Notes under the pieces: generated by a model
The model's input: the letters and a program-made list of their open reading frames with translations, nothing else
What the model was told of the DNA's origin: nothing
Databases searched by the model: none
Assembly: GCA_964058805.1 (NCBI GenBank)
Contig: CAXKVV010001158.1
Span: forward strand, 1-27,415
Reading direction: 5' to 3'
DNA: 27,415 nt
Source: Schoenoplectus triqueter
Lineage: Eukaryota > Streptophyta > Magnoliopsida > Poales > Cyperaceae
In this document: in pieces, positions 10,102-20,676 of the stretch
Layout of the letters: every line of letters starts with the position of its first letter
Numbering within the stretch: position 1 is the stretch's first letter
Made by a program: the position numbers and the translations under genes

Positions 10102-12308
10102 TTAGGCAGATTCAGACTTAGTGTAGATCCTAATACCAATAGCAAGGCCAAGGATGACGAGTGGGACCAGGAACTGGAGGATACGAACAATGAAATCAGA
10201 GGTCTTATCTGCATTGTAGTATGGCTGCTTGGGGGGTGTATACTTCACCCTTTTCGGAATTGTGCTGACGTCAATGTCACCAACATAGTACTCATCCATC
10301 ATTGCCCGTGCTGTTGTGCTATGACCCACATCCTCAAAGTCGTCAGTTGCATCTTTTCCTGCATTTTTCAGATGCATTATTTGTCAAACATTTGATTTCA
10401 TTTAAGACCTAGGATTAGGATTTGAGAAGGTAATTTCTATCATGGAGTTCTCTAGGTGCAGTACTGGCGTAGGATTGGGAACTTGGATTAAAAGAATGGA
10501 TCAGCAACTCTTGCTAATTAAAAGATAGGAAGATATGCTATACATGATGAGCTGGCCACTTAATACCGATATAAAATGGCTGGTTCAATCTGGAACAAGC
10601 GTGAATGATAGAAAATATATCAGGTTGACAGATTAGCTTCTTAGTGACTAAAAGCTGAATTTGCCACTGGAGCACAGCTGCCAGTTACTATTAAAAATCA
10701 AGAAACAATGGCACTGTAATCGGAGTCGAATGCTGTCCTGGAAATAAAATTGATCTTACGTCCTTTTCAACTTTAGTATTGTTTTGGAAGTATGGTTCGA
10801 AATATAACAAAAATAAACATCAGTACATCACCAAGTATATGTAATAAAATTAAATTTTACGCCAGTAATACCTGTTGAGGATATCAACACATCATCTCCA
10901 CCAGGATGATCTTCCAAGAACTTTGTCACATCATAAACCTAATAGAATATAGGGGTAAATTAATTAACCAGCGAAAGAAAATGCTTTCAGAAATTTAAAC
11001 ATAATCACATTTGTTACAAACAAAGTTAGAATCAGGAAGACTTAGAAGATGAAACCTAACATGTTATGCATCCTGAATGGAAAAACAGTTCATTAAAGAA
11101 GAAAAACAACTACATAACAAAGTTGTCTCCGCTAAAATATTTCCCTTCAGAATCTCAACTAAGGTATTTATTTACAGTAAATGAGAACTTAGACCATTCA
11201 ATTTAAAGTACATATGAATAGAATTTCCTATTTTGACCCCCTCAATTGATAACTTCACGTTCTCATTATTTGTGAGAAAACAGATATCAACCTTGGCTTT
11301 TTGGATATTGCACTCCAGATTTTTGCTCTGTTTGCAATTAAACTAAGCATTGATCTGATGTGAACTGAACAGGACTAATTTTAGATATATGACTATGAAA
11401 ACCATGTGTTAGGTTAGTGCAACAAGAATGCGTAAACTAAATAGCAGCAATTTAAGAAAGAAATGTACCAGTAAGTTATCCATTTTAAAAATATAATCGT
11501 CAAAAATATAATTGTTTATCCACTTTGTTAATGCACAACAAAAAGATCATAGCATGTACATGCATATGCACACACAACACCATTATAGAGAGATTATTAA
11601 TTAATCTCAATCCTAAAATTAGATGTTGTGCTTGTTCTAATATAGCCAATGCATACAAAATTTCTCAAAAATCCCACTTTTAAATTAATTATAACCAGAA
11701 TATATAAGTAGCTAATTGACAAACACAAAGAGGGCTGAAAAGTGCTTCAAAAAGGAAAAAGTTCTATGAGCACACAAAAGCATGTTTCTTAATAGTTGGT
11801 AAGATTCAAACAATTATATTAAAATACCAGACTCATGATTTTCATTTCAATCTCAACAAAAATTATAAAGCTTAATATGGAGGAAACAGGGATCAAGTAA
11901 GAAGAATGCAATATAATCAAGCTATCTGAATCTGAACTCATGAATGGTATAATTGCCGATAAACCCTTCCAAAATTTCCTAACTCCAATTAATAAACGGA
12001 TTTTTAATTCTTTACATTATAAAGCAGATCTGCGTATTTCTCAACGAAACAGAAACAATGTAAGAAAGTAACGCTAAAATCAGATTCTGGTAAGACATGC
12101 AAAGCGGATTAAGAACTAATTTATCAGATTTTAGTGAGTCTACATTGCGGAGGACAAAAAGAATAAATTAAAAGACTCTAATGACCCCGAATCAAATAAA
12201 AAACTCCAAAACTGGGAGCAAATAGTATACCTTTCCATTAATTATCAGCCAACAATCCTTGTTGGAACTGTGCTTGGCGACCTCTTCCAGAGTATACACC
12301 TTCGACAT
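10102..12308 (-). CDS. CYTB5: Cytochrome b5, tail-anchored ER form
   Basis: There are three exons on the minus strand: 12231-12308, 10872-10938 and 10102-10358, with GT/AG introns of 1292 and 513 nt. Together they encode 133 residues, the usual size for plant microsomal cytochrome b5. It starts MSKVYTLEEVAKHSSNKDCW; the haem pocket is in VYDVTKFLEDHPGG (axial His37) and FEDVGHS (axial His61). After KQPYYN comes a charged linker and then a C-terminal hydrophobic helix (LQFLVPLVILGLAIGI) followed by a short basic tail, IYTKSESA. In the family the domain carries electrons on the cytosolic face of the ER to desaturases, hydroxylases and P450s, and the tail anchors it; this role is inferred. All key residues are present and nothing is broken. 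Confidence 0.96.
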
Positions 12309-12366
12309 CTCTCTCTCTTTCTCTCTTTCTCTCTCTCTCTCTCTCTTTCTAGCTCTGTCTCTCTCG
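12309..12366. repeat. (CT)n microsatellite in the cytochrome b5 leader
   Basis: Nearly 60 bases of CTCTCT with a few TTT interruptions abut the start codon. Read in the gene's sense it is a (GA)n leader, common in plant 5' UTRs. GA-binding BBR/BPC factors recognise such tracts in other genes; involvement here is only a possibility. Confidence 0.85.
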
Positions 12367-12374
12367 CTGCTGCG

Positions 12375-12384
12375 TTTTATAAAA
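12375..12384 (-). promoter_or_regulatory. Candidate TATA box of cytochrome b5
   Basis: TTTTATAAAA lies about 67 bp upstream of the start codon, just beyond the GA-rich leader, at a fitting distance for a TATA box with transcription starting near 12345-12350. Further upstream there is a CACGTG G-box core at 12704-12709. Both are motif matches only. Confidence 0.45.
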
Positions 12385-12539
12385 TATTAAAATACCAGCG
12401 AAAACAAATTTGAGAGCAGAATTGCAATTATAGCCAGCGGTTATGGAGGGAGGGGAGAGAACAAAAACAAGGGGCTGAGTGTAGGTGAGAGTCAGTGGGT
12501 GTAGGTGGGAGTCTGACTCATGGATCTGCTGCAATTGTA

Positions 12540-13195
12540 CTCCAAAATATGATCCTCCACCCCACGTAATGACCGTTCGATTAAAATCAGTCAGACAGCT
12601 ACTATTTGTGGTATCGACCTAACCTTTTAAGATGGCCTTTTCGATTGAATTTATAAATAAATAACCGAGATATGAAGCGTAGATTTTAGATCGGAAACAG
12701 CAACACGTGTGGTGGAATTTTGTTTCCTTCTACAGAAGTAACAGTTTATAGTTTATTTGGAAACAGTAACAAATTGTTTAGAAATTTCTGTTTTCTTGAG
12801 ATAAATGTATGTATATGATTCCATTTTACCAGGAACCGATAGAACAAATTTTGAGAATTTCAGCTCTTTTTTTTACCTAATATAACATGTGATTTTGCAA
12901 TTTGTTTGATGACTTTTGGAGTAACGAAATAACAAAATGGACACTATTTCAGCTAAAAAAACGGCTGTCAGCTGCTGATTAGAAATTGTTGTAATATAAC
13001 AGATTCCTGGTTTGTTGAGTTCCATTGACATTTTATATAACTTTACATTGTCTAAATTTTTAAACTAAATTAAATTAAAAAGAATGACAATTTTTTTTAC
13101 AATATCCAATGACAAGTACTAAATAACACAAATATAAATATTTTTGATTTTTTCTGGATTATGTAACAAAATTACTATAATAATATAATAAGAGA
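12540..13195. other. Intergenic, upstream of cytochrome b5
   Basis: AT-rich sequence without coding signals. It includes the G-box core noted above. No repeats with inverted ends were found. Confidence 0.4.
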
Positions 13196-13379
13196 ATTGC
13201 TAATATCTAACGATTAATGAATTAACGAGAGAGATTTTGATTTGGAGAATTGAGAAGAGAGATAGAGTGAAGTTGTTTGTGTGGGGATATGAGATGAAAT
13301 AGGGTGGTATTTATAGAAAAAAATTGAATTATGATTATTTATTTATTTTTATTTTTTTTGAAATTTTTCGATTTTTTTT

Positions 13380-13706
13380 ATTTCAGCGGGTTTAATGGGT
13401 AAAGTGGATCGTGTTTAACGGGTAAAGTGGTTGGGTCGGATGGCTTTGATTCCTGAGTTTCTCGGGTTTCTCAGGTCGGGTCGGGGCAGGTCGGGCACGG
13501 GTTATCACGGATTGGACGGGTCGGGTCGGGTCGGGACAGGTCTAAAACGGGACGGGTCTAGCACGAGTTTTTTTCAAAAAATTTTGTGCGCACCCGTGCT
13601 AGACCCGCCAGTTCTAACAGGTCACGAGTCTGACGAGTTTAAGCACGGATCGGGTCGAGACGAATCGCGACCACGGGTCGGACGGATTATTTTAACACTC
13701 TAAATG
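13380..13706. mobile_element. Decayed right half of a GGGTCGG hAT-like element
   Basis: This stretch is homologous to the right half of the intact element at 14605-15268: both run through GGGTCGGGTCGGG clusters and a TGCTAGACCCG segment and end in TTTTAA..ACTCTA. Many CG sites in this copy have become TG or CA. The matching left end was not found. The preceding AT-rich block (13200-13380), with a GGTATTTATAG TATA-like motif, may also belong to the element. The 8 bp after the right end (AATGCTAC) has no upstream copy, so the element appears truncated. Confidence 0.6.
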
Positions 13707-13792
13707 CTACTAAATATTTACACTTGTGCTTTCGAGTTAAATATATCGTACATCTAGGTAAAATAAAATCTTATTTTTTATGTCACTGCAAG

Positions 13793-14267
13793 TAAGGGTG
13801 TGCAAACGGTCGGTTCGGTTCAAACCGAAATAATTATATGCATCCTAAGTATTTTTCGATTTGTCAAATTATGAACCGAACTGAACTTCTAAAAATATCA
13901 ACCGAATAAACCGAAATTATATCATTTAAAGAGAGAGAAAAATTAAAAGTTATAAAAATTGATAGAAGAAATAAATAGTTAAAAGGATAAAATAAATAAC
14001 TAAATAAAACTTATAGAAAATAAATATATTCGGATTATCTTTGATATAATCCTTATTTATATCAAGTAAAATAAAATTATTTGAAAAACTTTGGACTATT
14101 CGGTTTATCCGATTTAGAAAAAACAAAATCGAACCAAAGAACAAAAACCGAATTAGCTAAAATTTTCAACCGAACCGAAATTTTTAAACCGAAAAACCGA
14201 ACCAAATAGTCCAAAATTTAACGGTTCGATTCAAAACCAATAAAACCAATCAATTTGCACATCCCTA
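13793..14267. mobile_element. 475 bp hAT-like MITE with CCGAACCGA motifs and perfect target duplication
   Basis: The left end TAAGGGTGTGCAAA and the right end read inward TAGGGATGTGCAAA match at 12 of 14 positions and fit the hAT end consensus YARNG. ACTGCAAG flanks it exactly on both sides (13785-13792 and 14268-14275). Both flanks inside the ends are rich in CGGTTCGGTT/AACCGAACCGA motifs in opposite orientation, with an AT-rich non-coding centre. Confidence 0.9.
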
Positions 14268-14604
14268 ACTGCAAGTACTATTTTTTCACGAGTCCACACC
14301 GGCTTCAAGATTCATTAATTGTATTATATTTGTAAGGTGGCATCAAACTGATTATTTTTTTGTAGGCTGTACGGACGTAAGGAAATATAAAGAAATCCAA
14401 AAAAAAAAGAAAAAACTTTTTGGCTGACATTTGGAATTATCTAAATAATTCGATTATATAATAATAAATTTAAATTACGTTATTATTTTATGATAGTTCT
14501 AATGTAGTTATCTAAAAAAATTATTTAATTTGTAAGTTAATTTTTTATATGGAATCGTTGCACATCCACATATTCAGTTCGCATGCCTATTACATGGTAC
14601 ACGC

Positions 14605-15268
14605 TAGAGTATTAAAAACGGGTCGGGTCGGGACGGGTTTGCACGGGTCGGCGGGTTTTGGCGGGACGGGTCGGGACGGGTCAACGGGTTTTCACGGGAC
14701 GGGTTAGGACGGGTCCATTTTGGGGGGTTTGGCCGCGACCCGTCCTAGACCCGTCGGGTCGGACGGGTCAGCGGGGCGGGGCGGGTCGGGTCCAAGGACG
14801 GGGCGGGTCGGGTCGGGTCCAAGATTTTTTTTTTTTTTTTTCAAAATTCAAAAATAACCCAATAAAATTCAAATAAATTCTCAAAATTTCCGAAAAATTC
14901 AAAAATAATTATTAAGAATATTTAATATATATAATTATTTATATTTTTACCAAAAAAATTAAGTTTTTCCATATTTTTTTGATTTTTTTTGAAATTTCCC
15001 GGGTTTGCACGGATTCCCGGGACGGGTCGGGTCGGGGCGGGGGCGGGTTTGCACGGGTTGGGCGGGTCGGGTCGGGTCGGGACGGGTCCAAAACGGGTCG
15101 GGTCTAGCACGGGTTTTTTTGAAATTTTTTTGCCCGCGCCCGTGCTAGACCCGTCGGTTCTAACGGGTCACGGGTTTGACGGGTTGAGTCACGGGTCGGG
15201 GCGGGACGGGTCGCGGCCACGGGTTCAGCGGGTCGGATCTGACCCGTCCGGGTTTTTTTAAAACTCTA
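14605..15268. mobile_element. 664 bp hAT-like MITE with GGGTCGG motifs and perfect target duplication
   Basis: The left end TAGAGTATTAAAA and the right end read inward TAGAGTTTTAAAA form a 13 bp inverted repeat with one mismatch. GTACACGC is duplicated exactly at 14597-14604 and 15269-15276. Large subterminal blocks of GACGGGTCGGGTC occur at both ends around an AT-rich core. No transposase is encoded. Open frames across the GGGTCGG blocks only reflect their composition. Confidence 0.92.
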
Positions 15269-15369
15269 GTACACGCCGAGCAATTGCGTAGACATTGAAA
15301 AACACATTCTTAAAAAAAATTGTATGTGAATGCACAAACAAATTCAATGTGATATTTTTCCTCTTACAA

Positions 15370-15523
15370 TGGCCTCGTTTTTATCACAAATCACGTGCTA
15401 ATTTGTTTTTTTTTCTTTTTCTTTAGTTTAGTTTTTTTTTTAATTATAGCCTCGTTTTATCACAAATCACAAGCTAAAATATCTTTTCTTTTTCTCTTTC
15501 TTTAGTTTTTTTTTTCTTAATTA
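15370..15523. repeat. ~77 bp tandem duplication, T-rich
   Basis: TRGCCTCGTTTTATCACAAATCAC followed by a long pyrimidine tract and TTTAGTTT..TTAATTA occurs twice in a row (about 15370-15446 and 15447-15523). The units have diverged by small indels in the T runs. No function is evident. Confidence 0.65.
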
Positions 15524-15575
15524 AAATTTTGGCCTTTAGACGTGTGGTAACAAATAAAATAACAACGAACCCAAG

Positions 15576-16181
15576 TAGTGGTTTGAAGACGGTTCGGTCC
15601 AGGCTGGTCCGGTTCAAAACCGGATGGTACGGTCCTGTATGGTTTATACGGGCCGGTCTTAGACAGTTCAAATTCGAAAAAACTGAATCCATTCCACCAT
15701 TGGCCCCCGGGGGCCGGACCCCCACGGGACGGTCTAAGGTCTGGTCCGACATTTTTTTTATAAATTGAAAAAAATAATAATTTATCATATTTTTTAATAA
15801 TAATTTTTAACTAATTCGAATTATTAGTTTTAATTGTTTAAAATCTAATAGTACTAAAAAAATTAAAAAAATAAATTTTCAGAAAATTATAAAAAAATAA
15901 TAAAAGTTAAAAAATAAATTTATTAATTTATAAATAATAATTTTAATCGAATTAATTATGTATTTTTTAATAATTTAAAAATCAAATAATACAAAAAATC
16001 GGGGTCTGATCCGGTCCATGGGTCGCACGGGACGGATCGACACGGTCCATTTTCGGGTGAAGGGAGGACTGATCCACCGTTGGATCAGACCGTGTTAGAA
16101 CGCGAGACGATCCACGATCCGATCCACAATTACGGTCCGATCCGAGATAGGTTACACCGTCCGATCCATTTCAAACCACTG
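15576..16181. mobile_element. ~606 bp hAT-like element with GGTCCGATCC motifs
   Basis: The ends are TAGTGGTTTGAA on the left and CAGTGGTTTGAA read inward from the right, 11 of 12 matching and fitting YARNG. Subterminal blocks contain repeated GGTCCGGTTC / GATCCGATCCA motifs; the core is AT-rich and non-coding. The flanks AACCCAAG and AATGCGAG match at only five of eight positions, so the target duplication is decayed or the boundary is slightly off. Confidence 0.65.
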
Positions 16182-16458
16182 AATGCGAGTAAAACGAATG
16201 TAAAAATAGTATGGAGATCCTGATTCTTGGTTGTGAACTGTGAAGTAGGTACATAGGTGCCAACAGCCAATGGGATCAACACCAAATAAAAAAACTTTAG
16301 TAGAGTAGGTGTATCGGTGGTCTGTCTTGGATTTTTGTTCCTCATCTACCAACGCACTTCGTAGTTCTTAGCCATTTTTTATAATATAATTATTATAATT
16401 TAGAACTTCTTGATCACAGAAATTCACAAAACGAACAGGAGAAATGGCTGTACTTCTA
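16182..16458. other. Spacer between transposable elements
   Basis: Mixed-composition sequence with two overlapping minus-strand open frames of 66-71 codons that show no known motif. Nothing was recognised. Confidence 0.35.
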
Positions 16459-17091
16459 GGTATGTTTGGATGGTAGCTGTTATTTTCGGAATAAAAATAA
16501 TAATTGTGTATTTAAATATAAATTTATTATTTCGGAATAATGAGAATAATTATTATTTTGTTATTTTATTGAGGAGATGAAATAGTTACCGTTCTTCTCA
16601 ACTCTTCATTACTATTCTAAACAAACAATCGAACAGTATTTCTACCATTCAGAATAACATCATTTTTTTATTATTCTCACGCTAGTTGAAAAATCACTAT
16701 TTTTTCACTATCTTCATGTGTTGTTCTCAATTTTCTCTATTCTTGCACTATTCTTACGGGTGTGTTTAGATCGTGCAAAAAATAGCGTAAGAATAGATGA
16801 ATTGAGAATAGCAAATGAGGATAGTGAAAAAATAGTGATTTTTCGGATAGCGCGAGGATAATAAAAAGATGATGCTATTCCGGATGGTAGAAATATTATT
16901 TGGATTGTTTGTTGAGAATAGTAATGGAGAGTTGAGAAAAACAACAGTTATTCCATTCTCACCACAGAATAGCAGAATAACAGTTATTCTCATTATTCCG
17001 AAATAATATATTTACGTTTGAATACATAATTGTTATTCCTATTCCGAGAACAATAATAATTCTACTATTCGTGGCCGATCCAAATATACCC
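16459..17091. mobile_element. Two inverted MITE copies forming a ~630 bp fold-back
   Basis: The right half, 16758-17091, looks like a MITE in itself: GGGTGTGTTTAGATCG at its start matches GGGTATATTTGGATCG read inward from its end. The left half, 16459-16757, is the same sequence in reverse orientation, lacking the terminal ~29 bases at the centre. The full unit is thus a near-perfect palindrome centred near 16770, with outer ends GGTATGTTTGGAT / GGTATATTTGGAT. The GGGTGTGTTTGGAT-like end resembles PIF/Harbinger or Mutator MITEs of plants. No convincing target duplication was found. It is non-coding. Confidence 0.7.
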
Positions 17092-17421
17092 GTACACCAA
17101 CAATTCTATTCGAGACGGACATATTAAAGTCAATTATATCTCCTAAGTATTGAGTTATTTAGTCCAATTTGCTCAAAGGACAAATTTATTATAGACGACT
17201 TTTTAAATGACAATTGTTATTTAATTATTGTACTTATTCTTAGTATAGATCTTTTGCCGGACTAAGACAATTTTGAGTGAGATCCGTCTCCATTCATGTT
17301 AGACGACATATGGTTTTAATAATTGTGAAAGAGAATTAGTTTTTCACGTTTTTTTAACTATATCAAATCATTCATATTTTCCGTCATTTATTTTATTTTT
17401 CTCTTAATTTATTTTAATTAA

Positions 17422-18126
17422 GGAATATTATTATCGTCCCCAGCCTTTTATCCCCATTCATTGTCCCCAACCGAAAAATTTCCATTTTAAACATTCAATT
17501 AACTTTTTATATGTTTCTGACTTTCCATTTTTATAACTGCATAGCACATTAATAATTCAAAAAAAAATTTGAAATTGAAATGGCGTCTCTTTAAGAAAAT
17601 TAGAGAGAGTTAGCACTTGGTAAAAACTATCAAATTTACTTATATCTATTATACTGTGCTATTTATATCAAGTGTTGTGATTATTTATTTGTATAAATGG
17701 TGGAATTTAACCACCAAAGCCGGTTGATGTATATAGCAAAAAATAATAGATATAAATAAAATTGATAATTGAAGCCAATAGATACAATAATTACAAAAAA
17801 CGTAGATATAAATAACATGGATATCAAATAACAATATTTTAAGTTAGTAGAATTTTAGTAACTGGCACAGTAAATATAAATAGGGACAACTAATGATATA
17901 AATAATGTCAGAATGAAAATTAATTGATGGCGCGCTGATTATGGTGCTATGAAAAATATAAATAATAAAATTATTACATGTAAATAAATTTACAGGTTGC
18001 TATAAATAGTATCGGAATAAAATGGACAGTCGTGACTTTTGACTTAGAAGCTTCACTGATCATATTGTAGTCAATGCTTGGGGATTTTCTTTGGGGATAA
18101 AACTATGGGGACTATTATCAGCCTCC
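17422..18126. mobile_element. Probable Mutator-like non-autonomous element (705 bp)
   Basis: Imperfect inverted ends run GGAATATTATTATCGTCCCC on the left and GGAGGCTGATAATAGTCCCC read inward from the right (13 of 20 matching), with further mirrored TTTTATCCCCA motifs inside. TTTAATTAA flanks both sides (17413-17421 and 18127-18135), the 9 bp length typical of Mutator-like elements, but being AT-rich and nearly palindromic it is weak proof. The inside repeats GATATAAATA-like words six or seven times and has no coding capacity. Confidence 0.5.
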
Positions 18127-18135
18127 TTTAATTAA

Positions 18136-18293
18136 ATGACTCATATATTTTTTTCTTTCTTCATTTAAAAAAGATGATATAGTGTCCTTAAGAAACAATT
18201 TAAATACTAAAGTAATATAAATCTTTATATTATTTTTAATAAATTTATTATATAACTAATTATAATATTTATTATTAAATATATTTCTATCAT

Positions 18294-18324
<31 letters not shown>

Positions 18325-18781
18325 GTTAAAAAGTTTTTAATAAAAAATATTTTAAAAAATATATTCATTTTAAATATCTAATTATTTATATATACTATAT
18401 TTTTTGGGACAAAACCCAATTGAAAACCCTAGTAGATATTAATGCCGCACTTGCAAGTTGCAACATTGCAAAAATGTAAGCAAACGCTAAATTGACATGC
18501 ATACTTAATAGTGATATATCTCAAATTGAGAAATCAATATTTACAAGTATTCAATTGTAGAGTTGTAAAATTACAAGCTCAATATAAATGGTAAGGGATC
18601 TCATAGAAACAGATAAACTATCATAGTTGTAATTATGGCAGCGGTGTTATTTATGGTTGATAGTGGAACCTACTCAATAATGAATCTCTCCTGAATTTAA
18701 TTTGAACCGTTTAAATTAATTTGATGGCCGATGATCCATGCCATGAAAAGTATGACAACAAATCTAGATCCGAGATCTTAC
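18136..18781. other. AT-rich spacer
   Basis: No gene or element was recognised. It contains a (TA)n run of about 27 bp at 18294-18320. Confidence 0.4.
18294..18320. repeat. (TA)n microsatellite
   Basis: Thirteen or so uninterrupted TA dinucleotides in AT-rich spacer. Confidence 0.9.
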
Positions 18782-18858
18782 CTTATTATTAGAGGTGACA
18801 AGAACCGACTCAACCAACAAACACGTCCGACCCATCCGGATCTAATATGACCTAAAAC

Positions 18859-19439
18859 TAAGGCTGTCAATGGGTTAGATAGGGTAGGGTACGGGTTGAG
18901 ATATTTTTATATCTATATCCATTAAAAATTTCTTTACTCATACCCATTCAAATTTTCTTTACCCATACCCTACCCTTACCCATTAAAAATTTCGGATAAC
19001 GAACGGATAACAGTAGATAACAAGTAAAAATAAAAAAAAAAATCAATGAAAAAAAAAATATGATTTAGACAAATAAATACCATTAAATAAATATACTAAT
19101 AAATTATAATAATAATTAACATTTTAGATATAATAAAAATAATATAATTTTTTTCATATTAATTATCATAAAAAAACATATACTAATTACTATATATATT
19201 TATGAAAAATATAAATAATTGTATTTATATATACTAATTACTATATATATATAGTTTACCCAATGGATAACGGGTAACGAAAATCGCTTATCCATATCCA
19301 TACCCGATAAGTTAACGAAATTTTTTCTTACCCATATCCATACCCGATGACCATTGAAAATAAAATATTATCCATACACGTCTTATCGGGTACGATATGA
19401 GTCGAGTAAACGGCCAAAAGGGTGCCATTGACAGCCCTA
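18859..19439. mobile_element. 581 bp hAT-like MITE nested in the outer element
   Basis: The left end TAAGGCTGTCAATGG and the right end read inward TAGGGCTGTCAATGG match at 14 of 15 positions. Flanks CCTAAAAC (18851-18858) and CCTGAAAT (19440-19447) agree at six of eight, with both differences being transitions. Inside both ends are ACCCATA / GGGTAACG / ATCCATACCCG motifs around an AT-rich centre. It is non-coding. Confidence 0.75.
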
Positions 19440-19459
19440 CCTGAAATTCAAAATGACCC

Positions 19460-20614
19460 TGTTACACTAAACATCTTCTTTGATTTGTCGATTTGCAAAA
19501 CAACCTTGAATTTTATAATTTATCTTGTTTGATTTTTGTGCAGTGATTAAAATGTAAATGGATTAGTATATAAAAACCAAGACTAATGATGGGATACAAG
19601 AGCTTAATCAAGACTTCATTAGACTTAGGTTTAGTTAGACTTAAACTGGGTTGAATTGGTTAAGATAAATTGAACTTAAACAACAAAGAAAAATACTTCT
19701 GCCCATTGAATCGTTATAACGGTTCAGTAATTGTTATAACGATTCATCTCAAGACTCAAAAATATTCTAAGGCAGAAAAGTTCTCATAGAAACCAGAACG
19801 TATTGTTATGTAATGATTCAGTCATCGTTGCAATGATTTATGAAACGTATAATGATTCAGTAAATCATTATAACGTTTCAGCTCAATCAGATCCAACGGC
19901 TATTCTTTCTAAGCCATTATAACGATTCCCAAACTGTTATAATGGTTCAAGCCAAAAATAGTTTCTTCAGTTATTTCAGAAGATCTATTTTAAAAGGACT
20001 ACATCTCTCACTGATAATGATATGATCTATATAGCTAAATCATTTCTTTCAGAAGACCTTATTTGCCAAATACGAAGTGAGAGAGATAAACCAAGAGATA
20101 GAAACACGCAATTAGTTAAATCCTTGTTTAAGCTCAATCTAGCTTCTCTCTATTCTCCTAACTTGATCCTTCGTGATCTTCTTGTAATATATTTCTTGAG
20201 CTGTAGTACTCACCTTTTTTTTGAGTGTGTTGTTACTTACTTTTTATTTTGAGTGTGTTGTTACTCTTATTACCGATAGGTTTGGCAGCCCATTTTGTGT
20301 AAAGGACCAAGTTCTACAAGTGTAAAATTATTTTTGAGTGTTTTGGCTCAAACTCAATTATTGGAGGTTGGGAGTCCCGAAAACGTAGGCATTTTTAAGC
20401 CGAACTCCGTTACATCTTGTGTTCTTATTTGATCTTTTTTTTCTCTTATTTCTTTGAATACTATATTCTTGTGAGAATTGAATCAAATTGAATTATCTTC
20501 CGCTGTCATTACACTTAAACACTAAGTCCCAAATCGATTTATACATTTCTACCTTAGGTTCTTTACAATCTTGCACTCTTTTAGCCTTTAAATACCACTA
20601 TCCTAGGCCTAACA
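19460..20614 (+). repeat. 5' LTR
   Basis: This LTR starts TGTTACAC and ends CCTAACA. Its first half holds eight copies of a CGTTATAACGRTTCAG-like word (19711-19950); further on is a duplicated TTTTGAGTGTGTTGTTACT (about 20217-20265). The promoter position is not determined. Confidence 0.9.
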
Positions 20615-20617
20615 AAG

Positions 20618-20629
20618 TGGTATCAGAGC
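20618..20629 (+). promoter_or_regulatory. Primer-binding site for initiator tRNA-Met
   Basis: TGGTATCAGAGC, three bases after the left LTR, is the classic plant Ty1/copia primer-binding site, complementary to the 3' end of initiator methionine tRNA. Confidence 0.92.
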
Positions 20630-20676
20630 AGGAGCTTAGTTTTAATTATTTTATTTATGGTATTTTTGGTCCAAGA

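Noticed and set aside
14658..15261. Open frames across GGGTCGG blocks as proteins rich in Gly and Arg
   Set aside because: They lie in subterminal repeats of a MITE, are open only because of base composition, and occur on both strands.
19711..19950. Spaced palindromic repeats as a CRISPR-like array
   Set aside because: The words are imperfect, spaced irregularly, lie inside an LTR and recur in the second LTR; the organism is a plant.
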